DNA from: Halieaceae bacterium | GTDB lineage: Bacteria > Pseudomonadota > Gammaproteobacteria > Pseudomonadales > Halieaceae | Direction of reading: 5' to 3' | Assembly: GCA_018666295.1 (NCBI GenBank) | Contig: JABIZW010000208.1 | Location: 1-49,875 of the forward strand | Length of the DNA: 49,875 nt | Shown here: piece after piece, positions 1-8,898 of the stretch | How positions within the stretch are numbered: the first letter of the stretch is position 1 | Layout of the letters: each line of letters opens with the position of its first letter | Notes under the pieces: generated by a model | Told to the model about the DNA's origin: nothing | Database searches by the model: none | The model's input: the letters and a program-made list of their open reading frames with translations, nothing else | Position numbers and translations under genes: made by a program

Positions 1-816
1 AAGCCCTGAGTTTGATTGCACTTTCCCGGTATCACCTGCCGCGAGACTCGGAATGATCTGTGAAAACATGCTGGGAATATCACTCAGTTTTCGCCAGCCA
101 AGATCGCCGCCGCGAAAGGCAAAGGGCTCTTGGACATTCACTGCTTCAGAAAAATTCATTCCCGCTAAAACACTGGCCAATACCCCGTCGACAAAATCTT
201 CCTTAACCGCACGTGTCTCTGCGTTATCCGATCTTGAAATGGGAAGGAGTGCTTGTATGACGCGATATTCAGGTTCGGTCAGCGCCGCACCCTCTTCAGT
301 GGTCATGAAGTTATCGACTTCTTTCTCGGTGATATTGATGTCACGCATCACACTGCCCTGCTGGACACGCTGGATGGCGAGCTCGTCTCGGAGGCCCTCT
401 CGCATTTCAACGTAGTCCTGGCCACTTTGAGCCAGTGCGTCTCTGAACTGTTCCAGCGTCAGACCGTTTTGCGCTGCAATTCTGGTCATTGACTGGTCTA
501 ACTGCGCGTCAGGAATTCGAACACCAAAGCGATCAGCGAGCTGTAACTGAATACTTTCAAGGATTAGCCTGTCCAGTGTCTCCTGGACCACGGTGTCGTC
601 ATCGGGCAATGCGATATCCCGTTGCTCGGCGGAGGATTTAACTTGTTTGACACGATCTCGTACCTCACTGGCCAAAATGATGTCTTCGTCCACGATCGCG
701 ACAATGGTATCCAGCGGCGTCATTTGCGCGAGCGCAATCGACGGTGCTGTAGCTGAGAGAGTGGCGAGCGTTGCGAGGCTCGCAGCGACAACTGATTTAA
801 ACCTAATGTTTAGCAT
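1..816 (-). CDS. surA: SurA periplasmic chaperone/peptidyl-prolyl isomerase (3' part outside window)
   Basis: This is the periplasmic chaperone that escorts unfolded outer-membrane proteins, including LptD, to the BAM complex. The 272 visible codons hold a signal peptide (residues 1 to about 30, ending near SIALAQ), the SurA N-terminal domain with the typical TLEQFRDALAQSG segment, and most of the first parvulin domain (GGDLGW near residue 240). The gene runs off the left edge, so the second parvulin domain and C-terminal helix are not seen. The ATG at 814-816 lies inside the end of lptD, giving a 14-bp overlap, so the two genes should be translated in tandem. lptD-surA is a conserved gammaproteobacterial pair. 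Identification rests on sequence similarity from memory to E. coli SurA and on this context. Confidence 0.95.
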   Translation of the reverse strand, partial: MLNIRFKSVVAASLATLATLSATAPSIALAQMTPLDTIVAIVDEDIILASEVRDRVKQVKSSAEQRDIALPDDDTVVQETLDRLILESIQLQLADRFGVRIPDAQLDQSMTRIAAQNGLTLEQFRDALAQSGQDYVEMREGLRDELAIQRVQQGSVMRDINITEKEVDNFMTTEEGAALTEPEYRVIQALLPISRSDNAETRAVKEDFVDGVLASVLAGMNFSEAVNVQEPFAFRGGDLGWRKLSDIPSMFSQIIPSLAAGDTGKVQSNSGL

Positions 817-3220
817 TAAACCCTCTGATCATATCTTGCATGAGGTTATCGACTCGGCCACCAAAGCCGCCCAAGCCTTTTAAAATGAATTGAAATTGGA
901 ACGCGCGGTCTCGCGTAAGTTCCGGTTCCGCTATAAACACATCTGCCTCTCTGAGTGCATCGAGATAGCTCATGTAAATGAGACGCACTCGCCAGCAGCA
1001 GCCATCGTACTCGACACCGATCATATCTTCCACGCTACTACCAATCTCGAGCGAGTACCGTATTGCGCCGAATGCGCTCCAGTTCTCATTGAGTGGGATG
1101 TAAGCAGAGGTATTGACCTGCTCAGTCACCGGGCGTGTGGCGAAGGAAGGCGGGGGCTCACGGAGGGTATACCCGACATTGATCAAGGCGTTGTCACGGG
1201 GTCGGTAGCTGACCCGTACATTGGCGGCATCGAGCTTCTGATCATAACCGTCAAACAGTAGGTTGCTGTGGAGTGCCCAGCGCTCGCTCGCTCGAAGATC
1301 AAGTGCAAACGCCAGTGCAGAGCCCTTATCTGTGAGAGCGGCGTCGCTCTGCTTCAAGCGAACACGCTGATCTCGAAAGTTAACCACTTGGCCAAAACTG
1401 GCGGTGACGTGTTCTATACCTGTTTGCGCATCCACAAGCCGCGAGGTGACGCCGAGTGAGAGCTGGTCGGCGTCTGCCAGCCGGTCATACCCAGAAAATC
1501 GCGTCGTGCGGAAAAGTTGGCGGTAACTAAACGTGAGTTCGGCGCTGTCGAAGTCGGGTATGCCTTCGTGATCGTCGTAGCTCGCGTAGAGATAACGTGC
1601 TCTTGGCTCAAGGGTTTGTATGAATGATCGTCCAAGCACCTGGGTGCTGCGCTCAAATTCAAGTCCGCCATCAACGCTCAACACTGACGATGCGACAGAG
1701 GCATTGACCGTTTGATCGCTTTCTGGGGACTTGAGGCGATAGTTAATACCGCGGTGGAGCAGGGTTGTGTTGAGGAAGCCGTAGTCTCGAGTGATGGGAA
1801 GCCTGAGACCCACTTCGTGGAAAAATCGCTGTCCATCGACCTCTTCAAGATCGGTATCAAAGTTGGCGGCCTGAAGTTTTAAGAGGGGTTCGAATTGTCC
1901 CAATTTACGTTGACCTCGCCAGAGCGCGGTGATTTGGGGCAGGCGCTTGTAGTTATCGGTAATATCCTCGGTGATATTCTGAAACTGCTGTGCCTCAATA
2001 CCGAGTACCCAATTTTCTGCGAGCCAGTCAATACGCGCTCTCTGCAACAAGGCGGTTTGTCGTTGAGCGCTGAGCGTATTGTTTTCAAGGTCTCTCAAGT
2101 ATTCATTGTCACTGACCTTTGAGAAATCGATTGAGGTTCGTAATCGCGCTGAGGGGTCGCTGGACTGGTTAATGTTCAGCAGCCATCGATCCTGCTTCTC
2201 GCGGGTCGAGCTGAGATCGTCATCGTTTAAAAATCCCCCTGAGACATCCCAAAATCCGGTGCTGTTTGAGAGCCCTCGAGCATTAATCTGATGAAGCAAA
2301 CCGCGATCTTGGATCAGTCGCGGTGAGTAGGTCGCGTCGTAGTTTGGCGCCAGGTTCAGGTAAAGGGGTACGGTGACGTCGAGTCCGCCACGGGTGTCAC
2401 TACTAACATCGGGAAACAGCAAGCCCGTTTTGCGCTGGTCGCTGAGCGGGAACTGTATCCAAGGCAGGTAAGCGACCGGTATCCCTTTAATGTCGATGCG
2501 CGCGCCCCAGGCCTCACCGGTGTTGTTCTCGGGATCAATACGCAAATTCTCTGCGGTCACCTGCCAGCTTGGGTCCGTCGGTGCGCAAAATGTAAACTGG
2601 CCGTCTTCAATATCAAGCGAGCCGTTCCTGTCCCTGACCACACTCTCGGCAATGCCGTAAAGCTGTTGTTCAAACATGACAAACTCTGCATTTTTGAGCG
2701 CGGCTTGTTCGCTGAGGCTGTTGTAGTTGATTTCGTCGCCGTACATGGCGATGCCCGGCTCTCTGAGTTCCACGGGTCCTTTTGCGACTAACGTTTGCTC
2801 GACTCGGTCGATGTAGACCTCTTGCGCCTTAACTGTTCGGTAGCCTTGCGTTACCCTCACGTCACCTGAAAAAAGAAACGTACTGTCGGTAATGTCGCTG
2901 TCTCCGGCGCTAACCTCAAGGTCGAGTTCGTTGGGCGAAACTGAACGATCCACCTCTGCGAGTGGGTCTTGATATTGCCCTTTGCACTGCAGGCAGCGCG
3001 AATCACGGTCAGCGTCAGTGACACGCGCCAGCGGAATCCAGTTGAACCGTTTTTGTATGCGTTCTACTTTAAGTTCGTGGTCATCAGTCGGTGCTGAAAA
3101 CACGGCAGCAGGCCCGAGCACCCAAGTTACGACAAGGGTGGTCATCAAGACTGACAGTGGACGTTTTAAGAGTGTCTGCACAAACGGTTCGATGTGTGTT
3201 CGGGTTATTATCAGTGGCAC
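803..3220 (-). CDS. lptD: LPS-assembly outer-membrane protein LptD
   Basis: LptD is the beta-barrel that, with LptE, inserts lipopolysaccharide into the outer leaflet of the outer membrane. The 805-residue reading frame has a hydrophobic signal around residues 22-43 (cleavage near VFSA/P), an OstA/LptA-like periplasmic domain (about 95-230) and a long C-terminal barrel. The conserved cysteines are visible: an N-terminal pair C76-x-x-C79, C212 in FCAPTDPSW (equivalent to E. coli C173) and the adjacent C741-C742. Two N-terminal cysteines instead of one is unusual. The start chosen is GTG at 3220; a GTG at 3181 gives a cleaner signal peptide (QTLLKRPLSVLMTTLVV) and may be the real one. Neither has a strong Shine-Dalgarno sequence. 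It is divergent from amgK. Confidence 0.95.
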   Translation of the reverse strand: MPLIITRTHIEPFVQTLLKRPLSVLMTTLVVTWVLGPAAVFSAPTDDHELKVERIQKRFNWIPLARVTDADRDSRCLQCKGQYQDPLAEVDRSVSPNELDLEVSAGDSDITDSTFLFSGDVRVTQGYRTVKAQEVYIDRVEQTLVAKGPVELREPGIAMYGDEINYNSLSEQAALKNAEFVMFEQQLYGIAESVVRDRNGSLDIEDGQFTFCAPTDPSWQVTAENLRIDPENNTGEAWGARIDIKGIPVAYLPWIQFPLSDQRKTGLLFPDVSSDTRGGLDVTVPLYLNLAPNYDATYSPRLIQDRGLLHQINARGLSNSTGFWDVSGGFLNDDDLSSTREKQDRWLLNINQSSDPSARLRTSIDFSKVSDNEYLRDLENNTLSAQRQTALLQRARIDWLAENWVLGIEAQQFQNITEDITDNYKRLPQITALWRGQRKLGQFEPLLKLQAANFDTDLEEVDGQRFFHEVGLRLPITRDYGFLNTTLLHRGINYRLKSPESDQTVNASVASSVLSVDGGLEFERSTQVLGRSFIQTLEPRARYLYASYDDHEGIPDFDSAELTFSYRQLFRTTRFSGYDRLADADQLSLGVTSRLVDAQTGIEHVTASFGQVVNFRDQRVRLKQSDAALTDKGSALAFALDLRASERWALHSNLLFDGYDQKLDAANVRVSYRPRDNALINVGYTLREPPPSFATRPVTEQVNTSAYIPLNENWSAFGAIRYSLEIGSSVEDMIGVEYDGCCWRVRLIYMSYLDALREADVFIAEPELTRDRAFQFQFILKGLGGFGGRVDNLMQDMIRGFNAKH

Positions 3221-3301
3221 AGTGTAACGCGGAGGAGTCTACGGTGTTTTCGAGTATTTGTGGCAATGCTGCGGATTTATACCGACACAAAGGAGAAGAC
3301 C

Positions 3302-4345
3302 TTGGTCTTTGGTGAACGCGAGCCAGAGTGTGCGTGGGTGGCGCGGATCCTAAACTGCGAAGCGGGCGCCGTCACGGCAGAGCTTATTGCGGGAGACGCA
3401 AGCCCTAGAAAGTTTTACCGCATCAGCGCGCCACCGACTCTTGATGTTCAAACCCGGATTCTCATGGTATCGCCAGCGACTGAGAACAACGAACGTTTCG
3501 TTCTGATTCAAGACGTTCTAGAGCGCGGTGGCGTGAGAGTTCCGAGACTGCTGCGCGCCGATCTTGGCTTGGGCTTTTTCCTTCTTGAAGACCTGGGTGA
3601 TGTCACCTTGTGGACTGCACTGCAGCACGGTCATAGCGAGGCCTTGTATCGGGGAGCGCTGGATACTTTGACTACACTGCGAGGGCTCCCGCTTACCGGT
3701 GTGGATCTGCCAATTTACGATGCGACTGAGCTTCAGCGAGAACTGGATATCTGCCCGGAGTGGTTTTTTTCAAAGGTATTGGGGCTAACACTCGATGAGA
3801 CGGCGTTAAACACGTTTAAGGCTTTCAGCGAATGTTTGGTCGCCGCATCGATCTCACAGCCACAGGGTCTTGTGCATCGTGACTTTCACAGCCGAAATTT
3901 GATGGTGTTGGGCAGTAATGTGTCGCCCGCGGTCATTGACTTTCAGGACGCCATCATAGGACCGCTCAGCTACGATGCCGTGTCACTGTTGAAAGACGTC
4001 TACATTGTCTGGCCACGTGAGCGACAGCTGGAGTGGTTGGCCTTTTATTGGGAGGCCCTTGTCTCGCTGGACCATTTGCCTGCGGACAGCTGGGCTGAAT
4101 TTGTCAGGTGCTACGACCTGATTGGACTTCAAAGGCACACCAAAATACTGGGTGTTTTTTCGCGCCTTTGGCTAAGAGATCATAAGCCCAGTTACATGGC
4201 CGATATCGCTGTGGTCGTGGGGTATATCGAGGAGGCCTGCGCCCTCTATGCTGACGCGTTTCCTGAGGTAGGGGAATTCTGGCGCTGGTTCGAGGCTCAT
4301 GCGCTGCCGCAAGCGACTCAGGCTGCCTGGTATAAAACAGCATGA
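3302..4345 (+). CDS. amgK: N-acetylmuramate/N-acetylglucosamine 1-kinase AmgK
   Basis: AmgK phosphorylates the anomeric carbon of MurNAc (or GlcNAc) so that MurU can make UDP-MurNAc directly, bypassing de novo synthesis and MurA (the fosfomycin target). It has the aminoglycoside-phosphotransferase fold: catalytic loop HRDFHSRNL followed by the metal-binding VIDFQDAIIGP. I chose the TTG at 3302 because AGGAG sits six bases upstream and the resulting 347 residues match family length. An in-frame ATG at 3266 (12 residues longer) and one at 3194 lack such a site. The stop overlaps the murU start in ATGA. The pair next to lptD/surA matches the arrangement in Pseudomonas putida, which supports this assignment over a generic phosphotransferase. 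Confidence 0.88.
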   Translation: MVFGEREPECAWVARILNCEAGAVTAELIAGDASPRKFYRISAPPTLDVQTRILMVSPATENNERFVLIQDVLERGGVRVPRLLRADLGLGFFLLEDLGDVTLWTALQHGHSEALYRGALDTLTTLRGLPLTGVDLPIYDATELQRELDICPEWFFSKVLGLTLDETALNTFKAFSECLVAASISQPQGLVHRDFHSRNLMVLGSNVSPAVIDFQDAIIGPLSYDAVSLLKDVYIVWPRERQLEWLAFYWEALVSLDHLPADSWAEFVRCYDLIGLQRHTKILGVFSRLWLRDHKPSYMADIAVVVGYIEEACALYADAFPEVGEFWRWFEAHALPQATQAAWYKTA

Positions 4346-5010
4346 AGCACGCCATTATTCTTGCCGCGGGCGAAGGTCGTCGAATGAGGCCACTCACAGA
4401 CACACGGCCCAAGCCGCTCATTAAAATCGGGGGAAAATCTCTGCTTGAGCGTCATATCGAAGGCCTCTCTGCAGCTGGATTTACAGACATCGTCGTCAAC
4501 GCGTCGTATTTTGCATCGCAGATTGTCGATTTTTGTCACGCTCGAAAGTTCGGAGACGCTCGAATCACTGTGGTTGTGGAGGAGACGCCGCTTGAGACAG
4601 CGGGTGGCATTGTCAATGCACTGCCTTTGTTGGGCGAGCGTCCATTTGCGGTCGTAAACGGCGATGTCTATACCGATTTCCCATTTGCTCGACTGCAAGC
4701 GATTGATTTACAGAAGGACCTTGCTCACTTGGTGATGGTCCCAAATCCAGCACATCACCCCAAAGGTGATTTTGTCTTGGAACAGGGGCGCCTGATGGCA
4801 CTCGGTCAGTCTCGAGTGACGTATGCGGGGCTGTCAGTCATGAGGCCTGAATTGTTCGACGGTGTTAGACCGGGTAAGGCGGCGTTACGCCCGTTGCTCG
4901 ACACGGCCATTACTCAGGCGCGATTGTCCGCGCAGCTTTGGAGCGGACTGTGGTCAGATGTGGGTACGCCAGCGCGACTCCGAGAGCTTGAGAATAAGCT
5001 CGATCAATAG
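4342..5010 (+). CDS. murU: N-acetylmuramate-1-phosphate uridylyltransferase MurU
   Basis: MurU transfers UMP from UTP to MurNAc-1-phosphate, giving UDP-MurNAc for reuse in peptidoglycan synthesis. The 222-residue protein is a compact nucleotidyltransferase with the N-terminal signature LAAGEGRRMRPLTD followed by RPKPLIKIGGK, a substrate-loop ETAGGIVNALP and the metal Asp in VVNGDVYTDFP. It lacks the left-handed helix domain of GlmU-type enzymes, as expected for MurU. It overlaps amgK by ATGA, so the kinase and uridylyltransferase are coupled. A generic sugar-1-phosphate nucleotidyltransferase is the alternative; the fused context with amgK makes MurU much more likely. Confidence 0.88.
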   Translation: MKHAIILAAGEGRRMRPLTDTRPKPLIKIGGKSLLERHIEGLSAAGFTDIVVNASYFASQIVDFCHARKFGDARITVVVEETPLETAGGIVNALPLLGERPFAVVNGDVYTDFPFARLQAIDLQKDLAHLVMVPNPAHHPKGDFVLEQGRLMALGQSRVTYAGLSVMRPELFDGVRPGKAALRPLLDTAITQARLSAQLWSGLWSDVGTPARLRELENKLDQ

Positions 5011-5086
5011 CGGCGCGAGCTCACATTACTGGTGACTGGGGTCAACGCGCTTTACACTATGCGGCTTTAGCTTATTGGACTTTACA

Positions 5087-5758
5087 ATGCGTGATTACTT
5101 GATTGCTCCCTCGATCCTCGCGGCAGACTTTGCCCGACTGGGTGAAGACGTCGGTGCTGTTTTGGACGCGGGTGCCGACATTGTTCACTTCGATGTGATG
5201 GATAACCACTATGTACCCAACTTGTCCGTGGGCCCCATGGTGTGCAGTGCGCTGAGAGACTATGGAATTTCTGCGCCGATCGATGTGCACCTGATGGTTC
5301 AACCTGTCGATGCGCTTGTAGGTATGTTTGCCGATGCCGGTGCGTCCTACATTACCTTCCATCCCGAGGCCTCAACCCACGTGGATAGAACGCTTCAACT
5401 CATTCGTAACGCGGGCTGTAAAGCAGGTCTGGTTTTTAATCCTGCAACCCGTCTTGATGCGCTCAAATACGTACTGGATAAGATTGATATGGTTCTTCTC
5501 ATGTCGGTGAATCCGGGTTTTGGTGGTCAGTCATTTATACCGATGACGCTCGATAAGTTGCGTGAGGCACGTTCGTTGATTGATGAGTCGGGCTTGGATA
5601 TTCGTCTGGAGGTCGACGGTGGTGTGAGTCCTGCAAATATTCGGCAAGCTGCAGAGGCAGGCGCAGACACATTCGTTGCCGGCTCGGCGATTTTCAGCAA
5701 GCCCGACTACGCTGAAGTGATTAAAACCATGCGCGACGAGTTGGCTTTGGTGAAATGA
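5087..5758 (+). CDS. rpe: Ribulose-phosphate 3-epimerase
   Basis: This enzyme interconverts ribulose 5-phosphate and xylulose 5-phosphate in the pentose phosphate pathway. The TIM-barrel signatures are all present: APSILAADFARLGED at the N-terminus, HFDVMDNHYVPNLSVGP carrying metal ligands, FHPEA, VNPGFGGQSF and the C-terminal EVDGGV and VAGSAIF phosphate loops. The ATG at 5087 gives the usual 223 residues; an in-frame TTG at 5075 would add four residues. The stop overlaps the trpE start (ATGA), so rpe heads the tryptophan operon here. In many relatives a phosphoglycolate phosphatase gene (gph) lies between rpe and trpE; it is absent. Confidence 0.95.
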   Translation: MRDYLIAPSILAADFARLGEDVGAVLDAGADIVHFDVMDNHYVPNLSVGPMVCSALRDYGISAPIDVHLMVQPVDALVGMFADAGASYITFHPEASTHVDRTLQLIRNAGCKAGLVFNPATRLDALKYVLDKIDMVLLMSVNPGFGGQSFIPMTLDKLREARSLIDESGLDIRLEVDGGVSPANIRQAAEAGADTFVAGSAIFSKPDYAEVIKTMRDELALVK

Positions 5759-7245
5759 CCCAGTCGCTGAGTCAGGCTCAATTTGACGCGCTCGCTTGCG
5801 AGGGATATTCCCGTGTCCCCGTGACGAGAACACTGTTGGCGGACACTGAAACGCCCCTGTCGACCTATGCAAAGCTTTGCGACAAGCCTTACTCGTTTTT
5901 GTTCGAATCGGTTGAGGGCGGCGAAAAGTGGAGCCGTTACTCCATCGTAGGATTACCCGCTCGGCATCGATTTGCTGTTGAGGGCACCACTATTTCACGG
6001 TTTACGAATGACCAACTGACCCGCACTTATGAGACGGCTGACCCCCTTCAGGATATTGAGGCGCTTCATCAGTCTGAAAACAGTGCGCCGCTTGAGTCCC
6101 TTCCTGTCTTTCACGGTGGGTGGGTCGGTTATTTTGGTTACGACACGGTTCGTTATGTTGAGCCAAAGTTATCGGGTACGGCCAACAAAGACACAATGGG
6201 AACTCCGGATATCTTGCTGGTGCTGGCTGAGGAGGTTGTCGTTTTTGACAATCTGCGCGGCACTCTTACGTTAATTGTGAATGCCGATACGTCACAAGCT
6301 GGCGCGTTTGAGTCCGCAACTGAGCGTCTCGAGGAACTCGAGCAACGACTGGCGGAGCCCATGCCGGCACTCTCTAACGTTGAGCTAGGCGCGATTGACA
6401 CGGCCGAGATTGAATCACGAGTTGAATTTGAGACCCAACAATCGACCTTTGAGTCTTGGGTTGCGCGAATTAAGGACTACATCCTTGATGGAGACGTGAT
6501 GCAAGTTGTGGTTTCACAGCGAATGACACTTCCGTTTACGTCTGATCCAATCAATCTTTATCGGGCGTTACGTCACTTGAACCCGTCGCCTTATTTGTTC
6601 TATCTCGATCTTGATGAGTTCCATATTGTGGGCAGTTCACCTGAAATTTTAGTCCGGTCTGAGCGTGGACAGATTACTGTGCGGCCGATCGCGGGCACGA
6701 TCCGCAGAGGGTCGGATGAGGAAGAAGATGCGATGCTAGCCGCGGCGCTACTTAATGACGAGAAAGAGCGGGCCGAGCACCTGATGCTGATTGACCTGGG
6801 TCGTAATGACGTGGGGCGTGTTGCGGCGCCTGGAAGCGTGGAGCTTACTGACAAAATGGTCATCGAGAAGTACTCGCATGTGATGCATATTGTTTCTAAT
6901 GTGACAGGCTCTGCAAGAGACGGTGTGACAGCCATTGACGCTTTACGAGCGACGTTACCTGCCGGCACGCTCAGTGGCGCGCCAAAGATTCGAGCCATGG
7001 AAATTATTGACGAGTTGGAGCCGGTTAAGCGCGGTGTCTACGGTGGTGCCATTGGGTATTTGACGTGGTCGGGCGACATGGACACAGCCATCGCCATTCG
7101 TACTGCGGTGATTAAAGACGGGCAGCTTGTCGTTCAGGCGGGTGCTGGGGTAGTGGCAGATTCAGTGCCGGCCTCTGAGTGGGAGGAGACCCTCAACAAG
7201 GCGAGAGCGGTGCTCAGGGCTGCGGCAATGGTAGAGGGGTGCTAA
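5755..7245 (+). CDS. trpE: Anthranilate synthase component I
   Basis: TrpE converts chorismate to anthranilate, the committed step of tryptophan synthesis, using ammonia passed from TrpG. The N-terminal region has the feedback-inhibition element (FLFESVEGGE then SRYS near residues 49-63). The chorismate-binding domain shows RPIAGTIRRG, LIDLGRNDVGRV, GTLSGAPKIRAMEIIDELEP and GVYGGAIGY. At 496 residues it has normal length. Translation begins in an ATGA overlap with rpe, leaving no room for a leader-peptide attenuator directly upstream. Control would have to act at the rpe promoter or allosterically through the Trp site. Confidence 0.96.
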   Translation: MTQSLSQAQFDALACEGYSRVPVTRTLLADTETPLSTYAKLCDKPYSFLFESVEGGEKWSRYSIVGLPARHRFAVEGTTISRFTNDQLTRTYETADPLQDIEALHQSENSAPLESLPVFHGGWVGYFGYDTVRYVEPKLSGTANKDTMGTPDILLVLAEEVVVFDNLRGTLTLIVNADTSQAGAFESATERLEELEQRLAEPMPALSNVELGAIDTAEIESRVEFETQQSTFESWVARIKDYILDGDVMQVVVSQRMTLPFTSDPINLYRALRHLNPSPYLFYLDLDEFHIVGSSPEILVRSERGQITVRPIAGTIRRGSDEEEDAMLAAALLNDEKERAEHLMLIDLGRNDVGRVAAPGSVELTDKMVIEKYSHVMHIVSNVTGSARDGVTAIDALRATLPAGTLSGAPKIRAMEIIDELEPVKRGVYGGAIGYLTWSGDMDTAIAIRTAVIKDGQLVVQAGAGVVADSVPASEWEETLNKARAVLRAAAMVEGC

Positions 7246-7249
7246 TCCG

Positions 7250-7846
7250 ATGACTAAACCGAGTGTTGTGATGATCGATAACTACGATTCATTCACCTGG
7301 AATATCGTTCAGTACCTTTGGGAGTTGGGTGCCGAAGTCGGTGTGCACCGAAATGATGAAATTTCTATTGAAGAGATTGCATCCGCTAAGCCCGATCTCC
7401 TGTGTATCTCGCCGGGCCCTTGCTCACCCACTGAGGCAGGGGTATCTATTTCGGCTATTGAGCGATTTTCTGGTGAGTTACCGGTGTTTGGTATTTGCCT
7501 GGGTATGCAGAGTATAGGCGCGGCCTATGGTGGTGACGTGGTTAGAGCACCCGAGGTCATGCACGGAAAGACGAGTGAGGTCCACCATATTGGAAAGGGT
7601 GTCTTTAAAGATTTGCCCTCTCCGTTCACGGCCACCCGCTACCACTCTCTGGTTGTGGATCCCAAGACCCTGCCTGATTGTTTAGAGGTGACCGCGTGGA
7701 CTGTCGATGACCGGGGTGAGCGCGAGGTCATTATGGGCTTACGTCACCGAGATCTTGCAGTGGAAGGTGTGCAGTTTCATCCCGAATCAATCCTCACCGA
7801 GCACGGTCACGCCATGCTGCAAAATTTTCTGAACCAAGCGAGCTGA
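7250..7846 (+). CDS. trpG: Anthranilate synthase component II (glutamine amidotransferase)
   Basis: This is the class I glutaminase subunit that supplies ammonia to TrpE. The 198 residues start with the typical VVMIDNYDSFTWNIVQYL. The catalytic cysteine is in GICLGMQSIG, and the His/Glu of the triad are in QFHPESILTEHG. It starts four bases after trpE and is followed by trpD after an 11-bp gap, so the genes are one operon. Because it is not fused to trpD it is a stand-alone TrpG. The same protein type (PabA/TrpG) may also serve para-aminobenzoate synthesis in some bacteria; the trp context favours TrpG. Confidence 0.95.
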   Translation: MTKPSVVMIDNYDSFTWNIVQYLWELGAEVGVHRNDEISIEEIASAKPDLLCISPGPCSPTEAGVSISAIERFSGELPVFGICLGMQSIGAAYGGDVVRAPEVMHGKTSEVHHIGKGVFKDLPSPFTATRYHSLVVDPKTLPDCLEVTAWTVDDRGEREVIMGLRHRDLAVEGVQFHPESILTEHGHAMLQNFLNQAS

Positions 7847-7857
7847 GGTTTTTCAAA

Positions 7858-8898
7858 ATGAATATTCAAGCGGCAATCGCAGAGTTGGTCTCAGGGCAGT
7901 CGCTGTCGCGCGCTGACATGGAATCAGTGATGCTCACGGTCATGCAAGGTGAGGCGACTGAGGCTCAAATCGGCGGCTTGCTGATTGGATTGCGAATGAA
8001 AGGCGAAACAATCGACGAGATTGTTGGTGCAGCCAGCGTCATGCGCTCGCTCGCGACCCCCGTTTCGATTGATACCGACGGGCTCATCGATCTTGCTGGA
8101 ACCGGTGGCAGTGGCGCGAATTTATTCAATGTTTCAACGGCGGCTACTTTTGTTGTGGCGGCTGCGGGTGGCCGCGTTGCCAAGCACGGTAACCGTTCAT
8201 CAGGCGCTTCGGGTTCGTCAGATGTGCTCTCGGCGCTCGGCGTTGATCTGAGTGTCTCACCCGACGTCATCGCCGACTGTATCGATTCAATCGGTGTTGG
8301 TTTCATGTTCGCCCCCATGCACCACAGTGCAATGAAACACGCCATGGGCGCGCGACAACAACTGGCTGCGCGAACCATCTTCAATATTCTGGGCCCTCTG
8401 ACGAACCCTGCAGGCGCACGTCGACAAGTTTTGGGTGTCTTTTTGCCGTCACTGTGTGAGGTGCTCGCGGGGGCGCTGCGTGACTTGGGCGGTGAACACG
8501 TGATGGTCGTTCACGGATTGGATGGTTTAGATGAAATATCAGTCGCTGCGAAGACGCAGGTCTGCGAGCTTGTCGATGGGACGCTGAAAAGCTATCAGAT
8601 TGATCCTGCGGAATACGGACATGCACATCACTCAATCGACGATTTGTCGGTCGAAAATCCGGGAGAGTCTGCGAACCTGGTTCGAGCCGCATTGGGGGGC
8701 GATGGGTCGACGCGATCAGAGAAAGCGCGATCGATGATCGCGATGAATGCCGGTGCGGGTCTCTATGTGGGCGGGCAAGCCAGCACCTTGGCTGACGGCA
8801 TAGCGCTTGCAAGTGAGGCCATGCGGACAGGAAAAGCGCTTCAGGCGCTGGACGCATTTGTTGCAAAAACACAGAGTGCGGGCGCGGAAATAAAATGA
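7858..8898 (+). CDS. trpD: Anthranilate phosphoribosyltransferase
   Basis: TrpD joins anthranilate to PRPP, the second step of the tryptophan branch. Signatures seen are DLAGTGGSGANLFNVST (PRPP-binding glycine loop), VAKHGNRSSGASGSSDVL and the substrate-site GARQQLAARTIFNILGPL. The expected LGPLTNPAG follows. Length (346 residues) is normal for a non-fused enzyme. A GAGG lies about ten bases upstream of the ATG. The stop codon overlaps the trpC start (ATGATG), so translation is coupled. Confidence 0.95.
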   Translation: MNIQAAIAELVSGQSLSRADMESVMLTVMQGEATEAQIGGLLIGLRMKGETIDEIVGAASVMRSLATPVSIDTDGLIDLAGTGGSGANLFNVSTAATFVVAAAGGRVAKHGNRSSGASGSSDVLSALGVDLSVSPDVIADCIDSIGVGFMFAPMHHSAMKHAMGARQQLAARTIFNILGPLTNPAGARRQVLGVFLPSLCEVLAGALRDLGGEHVMVVHGLDGLDEISVAAKTQVCELVDGTLKSYQIDPAEYGHAHHSIDDLSVENPGESANLVRAALGGDGSTRSEKARSMIAMNAGAGLYVGGQASTLADGIALASEAMRTGKALQALDAFVAKTQSAGAEIK

